This document shows positions 49,168 through 64,000 of a stretch of 64,000 nt of DNA, in pieces (the first letter of the stretch is position 1; each line of letters starts with the position of its first letter). The notes under the pieces are model-generated. The model was not told the origin of the DNA and did not search any database. It worked only from the letters and a program-made list of their open reading frames with translations. Made by a program: the position numbers and the translations under genes. Source of the stretch: Seriola aureovittata (taxonomy: Eukaryota > Chordata > Actinopteri > Carangiformes > Carangidae); the NCBI RefSeq assembly GCF_021018895.1, contig NC_079375.1:16209992-16273991 (forward strand), given 5' to 3'.

Positions 49168-51906
49168 GTGAGAGAATGTGTTGCTGTGTGAACGCTTTGC
49201 AGATGTTGATGAGAGGGGCTGATTGTTAACAACCGGCTAGCTCAACAGCACGCCACGTCGCCTTTAATATGCCACACGTGTGTTGAAACGACGCGTGTGC
49301 CACAGTTTTATTTATAAGCGAGTTTTGACCAAGAAACCGATTTTACTACATCAGTAGTAGCAGCTCAGCAACAGCTGCAGTGGTTAGCTGAAGCGCTAAA
49401 TACTAGCTTCCCTTATTTGCTAGCTGCTAGCGCGTCTTTGAGCTGTCCGCTAGCTGCTAATCTTGATGCTGCTTCGCTTGCCTTTTTTGTAGCTTTAGAC
49501 GCTGTGGAGTGAAAACTGTCTTGTTATTAGCTTGTTATGATTAAAATTATGAGCTAGACTCTGATTGCGTCACACATGATTATATCAAGGCTATCACATG
49601 AGAACAGGGTATCATTACAATGTATTGTGATCTTATCTAACCCTGATAGCCATTATCTATGATAAGGACACACAAATCAAAACTTTAGAGATACACAGAT
49701 AAATAAGTTAACGCATACAAATAAGTTAATAGATTCAGCATTTGGTAAATTGAAATATAAGGTGATCGGATTCTTATTATCTATGTTAATAATAAGATGG
49801 AGAAAATGCTAAAGATATGATCACCAGATTCAAGTCATGTAGCTACTTAGGCATTATGCTAGTGTCCCAATGCTCTCTCAGATACTAGAACGGAAGATAC
49901 AATATATTCATTACTAATTTGTAGCAAGATAAAAATAAAAAGACATGGATTGTTGAAGATGTGGTGCTCATTGAAATCTTAGCCTGTGGTGTTTATTTCT
50001 AAGTATGTTGGCTCAAGTCACCGTCCTTGAGTTTAACCAATAACCCATTAAACTTGCTTATTGGAACTTATTGCTGTAGGTTATACAAACTGCAGAGAGC
50101 ACAGCTTTCTCTGGTGTTGAACACGTGTTAATGTGTGCATTTGTTTAATACTGATGTTATCACAATAAGCATGTGAGTCTGCTGTCAGCTTTGTGCCATG
50201 ACAAATCTACATGGGCAGTTGGAGTTAGAATTATAGCTAATTTCTTTTATATTAACTTTTTTTTGTCATTTTTGATTCTGTTTCACATAGTTGTTGAAAC
50301 AATAACTAGGAGTGGGTGCTTTAAGACTTTATACAAAGCAAAGTACAGAATGACTGAACCTGTATTACAAGTGTGAAACCAAGATGGAGTATTTACCCCC
50401 CTAACTATGTCTGTGCAACTTCTTTGTGTGATTGCTCTGCACAAATGCAGTCCGTTGGTTGTGGTATGTGACTTGCTGCAAAACAGGTTCGTACATTACA
50501 TTTGAGGTGGGATTGGTTCATGCAACGTGTCTTTAAATTAATTCTTGAGAGCATGTGCAGCTGCTGTTTGGGTTGGAGCTGAGTCAGTGTGCATCTGCAT
50601 GAAACCCTTCACTAAATTTACATAGAAAAGAGAAACATCAAATTGACTTTCTTTGACCAAGAGCATTCTATACATTTACAGTTTGATTATAAATGTGGGC
50701 AGAAGGGCTGTGTGGTTATTTGGAAGTGACTGTCTTTTTTAGTCCTGAGGCTACAAGTCATGTGGTGCACATTGACGTATCCAGATGAGGAATTCTGGAG
50801 CAAGTGCACATGCAAACACATAATACACATGCTTTGAATTTATAATGAACTCCATTCAATGAGAGGCAATCATCTATTGTTGTGTAGAAACAAATACAGT
50901 GACAGAGCCACACAATGACTTCACTGGAGCACAGGAGTGTGGTGCAGTGCAGGTTAGCCTGGTTGCCCCTCACACTCACTGAGGACTCACACTCTAACTG
51001 AAGTTAAATTTCTGTGCACACATGCCTCTGTTTAGCATAGGATTATAGCAAGATAGAAGGAAACTTTGTTTACCTAAATTAGACCTACCTTAAATTTTCT
51101 TGAATGTGCTGTTAAACGTAGAATTAGTGAGTAATATTTAGGCTGTTTCTTGTAGTTTGTGTTTGCATATGGCCAGCTGCTGCCCAGCTCATCACTCAGT
51201 GTTAGATTCTTCTCACTACTGTTACTTTAGCCAGCCAGGTTGTGCTAACCTCCCACGTGACCTCAGGCCCTCTCCTTCTAAGCTGCAGAATGAGTCACTG
51301 GTGCTACTTCTAGCATGTTCAGGCTCAGTGGGTACAGGGCTACACTGCAACTTACACTCTGGCCCTAAGGATACACTAGAAATAGCTGAGCTCTCTGGGA
51401 GACGGTCTGAGTTGATCCAAAGGTTTTTGTAGTGAGCAGTAATGAGGAGGGCACATGGCATAATCCTGCAAACCTTATTATACTGCGAGGCACTGTCACA
51501 AACCTGTGGTGAGGCATAGAGAATTTCAGAAGATTAGAGAAGTAATGTTTTCTTGGTTTAAATGCAACCACTGCTTTATTCAGGTACATGTACTAGGAAC
51601 TTAAAAATAATCTTAAATTTCTTCTATAAATTGTATAAAAATGACAAATGCTTGGATGATGGTAAGTGTTGTAGCGTCATGCCAAGACTGACCTCCACGC
51701 AGCGGGGCCAGCAGATCTGGTATCTAGATAAATAGTGCTGACTGAGAACCAGCCTAAGAATAAGCAGAGATGGTCATGTAAGCAAAGATTCATTTACCAG
51801 GTGGTGGTTGCTCAAATTTGCTGCTGCTCAATATTTCCAAATGTGCTCATACGTCTATATTCCAAACTATACTTCTAAGATTTCACGTTGTGTCTCTGTG
51901 TTGCAG
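49168..51906 (+). other. acsl3: probable first (5'UTR) intron of acsl3
   Basis: It runs from the donor at 49168 to the acceptor ttgcag ending at 51906, which opens the exon carrying the start codon. No gene inside. 49340-49500 contains a cluster of GCTAGC/CTAGCTGCTA words. Confidence 0.5.
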
Positions 51907-52054
51907 GTCTTGTTGACTTGCCGCACACAAGAACCCCCACCTGCAACCATCACCCTCAGCAGCAAATCAAAATACTTCCGAGTGCAGTGACAAGTGCAGA
52001 GTATCGTTGCTCTTCTGGTTTGATTCACCTACAGTGCTGACTTTATCCTTAAAG

Positions 52055-57439
<5,385 letters not shown>

Positions 57440-57498
57440 CACAGACACACTCCAAACAACACACAAACACATACACGTATATACTTGCACACATACAG

Positions 57499-57545
57499 AA
57501 GGAGCTCAGAAGCCACTACCAGGACAACTTGGAGAGGAGCTATAT
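57499..57545 (+). repeat. diverged duplicate of the last acsl3 coding segment inside the 3'UTR
   Basis: AAGGAGCTCA then similar text to about 57545 aligns with coding positions 57383-57430. Translated, it gives K-E-L-R-S-H-Y-Q-D-N-L-E-R-S-Y against [15 protein letters not shown]. An AG (catacag) directly precedes it. Offset between copies is 116 bp. Confidence 0.75.
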
Positions 57546-57559
57546 TATAGATACAGGTA

Positions 57560-57560
<1 letters not shown>

Positions 57561-57596
<36 letters not shown>
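57561..57596. repeat. (CA)n microsatellite in the acsl3 3'UTR
   Basis: About 17 CA units. Confidence 0.9.
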
Positions 57597-57597
<1 letters not shown>

Positions 57598-60331
57598 TAA
57601 TGCAGACACATAAAGCGTCTCATAAACCTCCTCCTCGGCTTCCCTGTGACCAGCTTCGATCAAAGGAGGGGAAATAACTCTTGAATCCAGCTGAATGCTC
57701 TCTGTCAAGACCAAAAGGCAGAAGGTCCCTCACAGACAACAGAACCAGCCGGACGCGGTGCGACGCACTACTCGCTCCTCTCTGATGGATTTTTAGCCCT
57801 TGGAGTTGCTATGACGACTGAGGCAGCACATGAAGTCGGACGCCTGCATGACTCGAAGCGAAACAAATGTCAGGCTAGACGAATCTGGATCGATGTCAGC
57901 GCAACCCCTCCCCCCCCCCTCTCTGTTGCTTCTCTTCCTCTTCCCCTGCTCTCTGGAGCCTTCCACCAGTTCAGCATGGTCGTGGACTTGCAGTGCAGAT
58001 ACCTGGCAGGGAAATTGGGGTAGCATGAGTCTGATAGAGGGATCCCTCCTGGGCTTTAAGTAACTTTCAGGTTGGAATCTATGCAGGGATCTCTTATCTT
58101 TCTTTTTTTTTTTTTTTGTATGTGTCGCTATGTTTCCTTCATGTTTGGTTCGTCAGCTTTGAAACCCATTTTGATGAGTATTTTTTTGTGTGTGAGGAAT
58201 CTGTTGTAAAGCCGTGAGAGATTGAGCGTTAAGATGTTTCAAAATACTTTTTCTTATTGTTATGGGTGTATTATTCTGAGGGTTTGTTTTTCTCACTCCT
58301 CTTGTTTTTTATTATCATTTTGTTTATGTTTATACTTTAATGAGCTTCGTTTACAAGCTTTTTTTTTGTCTTTTTCTCCCATTATTTGCCTGTGTCCCAA
58401 AGTTTGTATATTCGAGTGTGTGTTTACTGACTTGACTAGTAGAAGCGATCCAGTCTTCAGTCCCTTCTGCTCTCGGCCTTTGCAGCAGGGGTCAGACATC
58501 AATAGTAAAAGGCATCCATTGGGACTTTTTCCATCCCTGCTCTTTGCCCCTAGTTTCATTTTTCTCCATATCTGAGCAGTCCCCTGGATGCCTCCCAACC
58601 TGTGTCTTATTGGCTATTTTGTTGGCATCATTCACATACAGTAGCCCTGCCGCCTCAGCCACATATTCCGCCAGTCATGACCAATGCACCGTATGGATGT
58701 CTCCAAGGGAACTTAGCCTACCATAGAGAAATAGTTACACTAGTTAGCCTGTCATTGGTTGCTCCCCTGGTTACTTTTTTTTTTTTTTTTGCAACTACAT
58801 GTTATCCTTTTTGCCATAGGTCTAGTTACTGTTCCTTTTATCTTTTATACTTCTGAATATGAATTATAAAATGAATGTGCAATATTTATACACAAATTTT
58901 AGAGTAGTGTGTGTAGGAAGGATAGAAACGCACAGACAGCAGCCCCTCAATAATGTCTGAATGTTTAGGCCTGTTACTCTCCACTTCAGTGCATAATGGA
59001 AGGCCTGAAGGCAAACAACCATAGGAACTAAAGAAGAGACTGGTAGAGACACTGATAGGGAAGTCTAGATGTAGCCCATTTAAACGTACTGTGCTGAACT
59101 ATGTATTGTTCCTTAACGAGACTGTAAAGTGAGGATTTAATATTTGGCATTGTAGAAATCGCATGATGAAAAGTGTGCAACTGTACCAAAGCACCTGAAT
59201 ATATATCTGGGAGAAGTGAGAGAATCGCACTCCAGTCAAACAACTTAAGGAATTCCATATGCATACACTCCTTATTTAATTGTGAGTATATAGAATTACG
59301 CTGACGTGACTTCACAGAGTGCAAATAACATTTCTGTTTCTCCAAATTGGTTTATGTGTATGATACTGTATGTGCAATGTATATATATATAAAAAAAAAA
59401 AAAGGGGTCTACACGTCTTGGATTCTGTTAACTGCCATTTATTTGAACTCATGTATAACATACATTAATTACTGTAGATTTTCAGATTGGTGGTTATACT
59501 CTCTGAGTGGCATCAGTACGAGCGACACTCCTGCTTCAGTATTTCTTTCTCCTCTTTAGGTTTATGGACAGAAGATTAAACAGTGTTTGGTCAGTGGTCC
59601 TTCATATAGGGCGCCATCTTCCTTTCAGCCGCCTTCTCTGAATGCAAACCCTGCTTTGCTTGTATTGAAGACATATAGCATTAACAAAGGTACAGTCAGG
59701 TACTCTAACAGCCTCTCCTTATCAGATGTCTACTAGCTTAATACAGAAGGGTTGTCTTAGCATGTAGAAATTTGACAATACTATCATGACCTTTCTGTTT
59801 TGTTTTTGTTTTTTTGTCTTTTTTTTAAATAACATTTCTCTCTCCTGACATTTCAGTGAAAAGTCAGTAGATTACTGTGCTGTTTGCTGCTTTTCCTCTG
59901 CCTGGCAAGAGGTGGCTAGTTGCCTTCTGACACACATGAGCTGTCTTCAGGGGTCTTAAGAATGTGAAGCACTCCCCGCGTTCTGTTGATAGCGCACATG
60001 CCGTGTCCTATACTAATAACATCCATTTGAACTAACGGCAAGGCAAAGACAGTGGGTGGTGCAAAGATGAACTTCACTGCTCCTGTTGTTTTCACTTGCA
60101 ATGTAAATACGGTGAGAGGGGAGGGGGATCAATGATCAAACTTCATTAAAGCTACCAATAATTGTACAGGTGTAAAGCCTCCTGTTAACATATTTAATAA
60201 TCTTTGTTACTGACCAGTTTTTTGGGGTCTCCTCCTTGTTTTGTGCGGTTAAGTGGCCCCAGTGAGCCGGGCTGTTGCAAGTGTCTCCTTCCTTATTTAT
60301 TTGTGATTTGGCCTTGGGAATTATGTAATGA

Positions 60332-60337
60332 AATAAA
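60332..60337 (+). promoter_or_regulatory. acsl3: candidate acsl3 poly(A) signal
   Basis: AATAAA followed by a second near-copy and then the T/G-rich gtttgtgttgtaatt, a plausible downstream element. Confidence 0.45.
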
Positions 60338-61572
60338 AAATAAAAAAAGTTTGTGTTGTAATTACTGTTGGTCTTTGTGAATGTGTCGAACACCTGAACA
60401 CAATCTGTGAGGCATAACTGGTTAGATCAGCGGCTTGATTCGTATCATCATGAAACCATAGTTTCTATGGCAACGAAGGACAGTGTGTCTGTGTGCGTGA
60501 GTGAATGTGGTTTGTGGTGGCAAACAGAACATGCAGTCCTGGGAGTCAACCTTCAATCAGAGCTAGTAAACAAAGGATTTTTTTTTCCCTTTCAGACAGA
60601 GTCATAGATTTTGAATCACAGACCTGTGAAATCATTCAGTTTATTAAAGCTTGTCCTCCTGTACATGTACACCTGCTCTCCTGCTGCCATATGGATTTCA
60701 CAAAGACTGGGCTCAGCAGTTTGGCACAACATCCAGTAACCGCTTCATTGAGGATAACAAACCTGATCCTACACCAATGTTTGGCTGGAAGTAATAATTA
60801 CTGTCATTAATCAAATGTCGATTAAAGAAAATAGTGAAATGCTCGTCACAGTTTCCCGGAGCTCAGTTGGCATATTTATCTCAACAATTCAAAACCCAAA
60901 TATAATATATTTATTTTACTACCACAGAAAACTGAGAAACCCATAAAAATTCATATTTGAGAAGCTGTAACTATAAACTAATCATTTAATTAGATAATAG
61001 TTTTATCTCTAATCCGCAGTTCTTTAGAGGATGCACTTCAGGCAAATTGATCAGGCTATTATTTCATACTTCCTGTAGAAACAACAGAAGCCTGCTACTG
61101 TCTTTGTTTCCACAGTGATTCGTTTGATTTGTGTCTTAATCTGATTCACAGCTTTGAGGTTTGAGGCTGTAAAAGGTTTGATTAGTCAGTCACAAGTTAA
61201 ACAATGAATACAAATTAAAATTACATTGCAATTAATCCAAATGAGACTATACGTAAAGTTCACTGTGTCAAATCAATTCTGTAATATAATACACATCAGA
61301 ATGAAATCAGAGCTCAGCACTGAGCTTTTGATGTAGTGTCACACGTGTTGCTTCGTTTACAGCTACGAGCCCCTCATGAAAAAGCAATCTGACAGAACAT
61401 GGGTGGTTAAAATTCTGCTTCTGCGTTTCATTTAAAGTGAAACACAAGACCACAGAGAGACGAGTGATTCTTGTAACCCTTCCTCTCCTCTCTGTTCCCT
61501 CCATCCAACCCTATGGGACCAGTGAGTGAGTCAGAGGCATAATGCTCCCTTCATTAGCCCACTGATTCTGAC

Positions 61573-61640
61573 GCACGCACGCACGCACGCACACACACAC
61601 TCATGCGCGCACACACACACGCACACACGCACACACACAG
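61573..61640. repeat. (GCAC)n/(CA)n compound microsatellite
   Basis: GCAC units passing into CA units with CG interruptions. Confidence 0.85.
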
Positions 61641-61731
61641 ACAGCAGAGTGACTCTGCCACAAGACAGCAACAACACCACCAAGCAGCAGGAAACAGTGA
61701 AGGACATCTTCCATATTGTATGAATGTGGTT

Positions 61732-61734
<3 letters not shown>

Positions 61735-61765
<31 letters not shown>

Positions 61766-61784
61766 TGTGTGTGTGTGTGTGTGT
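61735..61784. repeat. (GT)n microsatellite
   Basis: About 24 GT units with one CA interruption. Confidence 0.9.
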
Positions 61785-62887
61785 CTTGTCTTCTCTTCTC
61801 TCTCTGACACTTTATTCCAACTTTTTTTCTCTCTCTCTCCTGCTCTCTTTCTCTGTCTCCCCCTCTCTGTCTCTATCGCCTGTGCTCGGCTCCCTCTTCC
61901 TGTCTACATATGACTCACAAGTGCGCAAAAACTTTTATCTGTGTTTGTGCTTTGTGCGCACACTCCAGTGTGAGCCAATAAGCCATATTGGAGTTTGCCC
62001 AAGGATGAGTGGAGCTGAACCGGCGCTGCCTCATAACTCTGGAGAGGTGGGCGGTGGCCGGAGAAAACAGAGAGTGATTACATATGAGGCTGAAAGATGG
62101 CAGGACTGGGACTGAGATATGAACCTGGACTGTTGACATTAAGATGCACTGAAGTTCAGTAGGGATAAATCAGATTAGAAATATGAAGTGTAAATGCACA
62201 GGGCAGCATGGGAAAAGGTGAGCTCCCCTTTCTTTTTCTTTTTTTTTTTTTTTTTAAAAAAGGGCACTTTTTTGTCTAAAGTAGCTCCCTAAAATGACAC
62301 AGAACCTCAACTTAAATCAAAATCTTCTTTAAGAGTTTTCCAAAGATACTAAATGTGTTGTGTTGAAATACAGTAAAATGTAAAGAAACAGGCCTTTTCT
62401 ATTTCAATATTTTATCCAATTGAACTGTGATGTAGAGGCAATTAATCAGTGGAATAAGCAGATAGAAAATATATTTCCTGTCAGAGACTTGAGGTTACTT
62501 CAGGGACATGTAAAAAGAGCACTGGCAACATTTCCCAGTCGGAAAGTTATTGAATGTGACGTGCAACTTTTTGGTTGGCTGTGTTTCCCAGACTGTGCTC
62601 ACACTCCTGCTGGTTTTGTTTTTTGGGTTATAGTGTTTCAAGCTGATCTTTGGCTCTATGCTTGGTAACAGTGGCTGCACTACACAAGGCACTGGCCCCG
62701 GCTCAGCTCAGCTGGGTCATCGGTATGATGTGAGGGCCAAAGTGGAGGTGGGGAAATGTGTGAGTTTCTGGTAATGAGCTTGAGCAGAGAAGTGAAGAAG
62801 AGAGAGAGGGGGGGGGGGGTGCAGAGAGGCAGAGGCAACTGATACGTCTAGGCGATGACTCACCGATGGTGGGTATTTATAGCATCA

Positions 62888-62922
62888 GGAGGGAGGGAGG
62901 GAAGGAGGGAGGGAGGGAGGTG
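62888..62922. repeat. (GGAG)n-type purine repeat
   Basis: GGAGGGAGGGAGG run with small variation. Confidence 0.85.
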
Positions 62923-64000
62923 CGGGGGTGGAGGAGCGAGAGGGGGGCAAGCAGTTTGGGAGGCGGCCAGGACAGCATCATCACACTGCCGACAGGGAGT
63001 GGTAGAGGGAGAGACGGAGACCGCAGAGATAAAGCACCAGAGAAGACAAGGGGAGTGGGGGGGTGGGGGGGATAAGCAAGCTAACAAGCTAAGTGGGGGG
63101 AGAGGGGGAGAGAAGGAGGGAACGGTGGATGAATGACACTGTACATAATGGAAAGATGAGAGGATGAACTGTGAAGAGAAAGAGGGGTGACAAAAATAGA
63201 ACAGCATTCGCAAAAGAGCATGTTTAAAAATCTCACATAAAAATAAAAAAAGTGTTGGGTGTGCCACACTGCAGAGACAGCTGTTTGTTAACATGCAGCA
63301 AGTACATGTGGGCCTACGTTACAAACAAAAGACTCTACCATTCACACATGCTGGGCTTTGGATATGACAACAAATATATATAATCTCTATCTGGCGTGTG
63401 TCACTGATATTTTCAACACACACACACACTTCCCTGCAGCCTCACATTCACACACTGGCCAGATGGAATCACGCTGAGGAGGACAGGGGAAGGTGGCAGA
63501 CTTTAATGAACATTAAAAAAAAAAAAAAAGAAAATCACCACGGTTGCCTAGACACTGTACATCTCAAATAACACATAAGGCTGCTACATGCACAACTAAT
63601 TAGGGAGGCAAAAATACCAAAATCCAATTACAGAGGCAGAAGCTTATGATCATTTGTATCAATTTTGCTGGAAATATGTGCATTATCACTGGTGTGTTCA
63701 TTAAGATTAACATCAATAAATGTGACTAAATGAAATGCGTTCCATACAGATCCTTCTGTTGGTGGCTTTTTGTTTCCGCTCTCTTCATTGACAGGATTTC
63801 TTCATCAAAACACACATCCTGCCTCTGCCTCTGGTGACGTCAGCCAGTGCGTCACGCTGCATCCCCGCTTTACCATAGACACCAACATAATCCATGCACA
63901 TACACAGGGAGAGAAAAAAAAAAAGAAGAAAAAAAAGATACACGCTCACACAGAGACTCACTGTCAAGTTTGCTGAAAAGGAATGAGTCACAACACCAAG

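Larger units (their letters stand above)
57440..60355 (+). other. acsl3: acsl3 3'UTR (inferred)
   Basis: No independent gene lies between the stop codon and the poly(A) signal at 60332. It contains a CA repeat, T runs and a partial duplicate of the last coding segment. Length of about 2.9 kb is inferred from the signal only. Confidence 0.55.
60360..64000. other. right-end intergenic region
   Basis: No supported gene. It contains CA/CG-type repeats at 61573-61640, (GT)n at 61735-61784, G-rich and GGA-rich low-complexity sequence at 62800-63120, and scattered A runs. A 36-codon GC-rich frame at 62005-62115 (M-S-G-A-E-P...) is open but has no recognisable motif. Confidence 0.4.

Noticed and set aside
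61603..62115. 170-codon plus-strand frame
   Set aside because: Most of it reads through CA, GT and TC repeats. Only the last 36 codons are complex sequence and they show no known motif.
62855..63294. Opposed frames of 93-144 codons near the right end
   Set aside because: Products of GGA/GGGG purine repeats, not supported by motifs or splice structure.

Overview
The window looks like nuclear DNA of a teleost fish, probably a percomorph. Genes are split by GT-AG introns, several introns are only 75-300 bp, (CA)n microsatellites are abundant (one perfect run of 162 bp), and Tc1/mariner and hAT remnants are present. The pax3-acsl3 neighbourhood matches the PAX3/ACSL3 region of human 2q36, but here it is compressed to about 40 kb. 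No bacterial, phage or CRISPR feature is visible.

Region 1 (1-12.4 kb, + strand) is a tandem cluster of an unrecognised secreted protein family: signal peptide, cysteine-rich somatomedin-B-like module, Ser/Thr-rich mucin-like exons, and a conserved C-terminal module ending C-x2-C-T-L-x-I-R-H-I-K. The complete copy is at 10699-12373 (7 exons, 231 aa). The 3' half of another copy enters at position 1. Between them lie decayed pieces of at least one more copy, mixed with a HECT-like fragment and repeat-derived sequence.

Region 2 (12.4-35.1 kb, - strand) has a candidate conserved noncoding block with a perfect 20-bp palindrome, a divergent KCNE-type potassium-channel beta-subunit gene (13932-14315), and pax3 (eight coding exons, 34700 to 18522). 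The large pax3 intron 4 (9 kb) and intron 7 (3.5 kb) carry no other gene. A candidate alternative last exon, encoding the conserved A-F-H-Y-x-K-P tail start, lies about 1.2 kb beyond exon 8.

Region 3 (35-48.5 kb) is mostly noncoding. It holds one intronless RING-finger, two-transmembrane gene (40825-41466, +), two Tc1/mariner transposase remnants, and a 663-bp hAT-type MITE with terminal inverted repeats and an 8-bp target duplication.

Region 4 (48.8-60.35 kb, + strand) is acsl3: a CRE/ETS/CCAAT promoter, a 5' noncoding exon, 14 coding exons (711 aa) and a long 3'UTR. Just after the stop codon the 3'UTR holds a diverged duplicate of the last coding segment. From 60.4 to 64 kb I see only microsatellites, G-rich sequence and unassigned DNA.

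Functionally, pax3 is a neural-crest, dorsal neural-tube and myogenic transcription factor, and acsl3 activates long-chain fatty acids on ER and lipid-droplet membranes. The KCNE gene probably tunes a voltage-gated K+ channel. The RING gene probably encodes a membrane-anchored E3 ligase. There is no operon logic; adjacency is synteny. All exon coordinates were derived by hand from splice signals, reading frame and family similarity.
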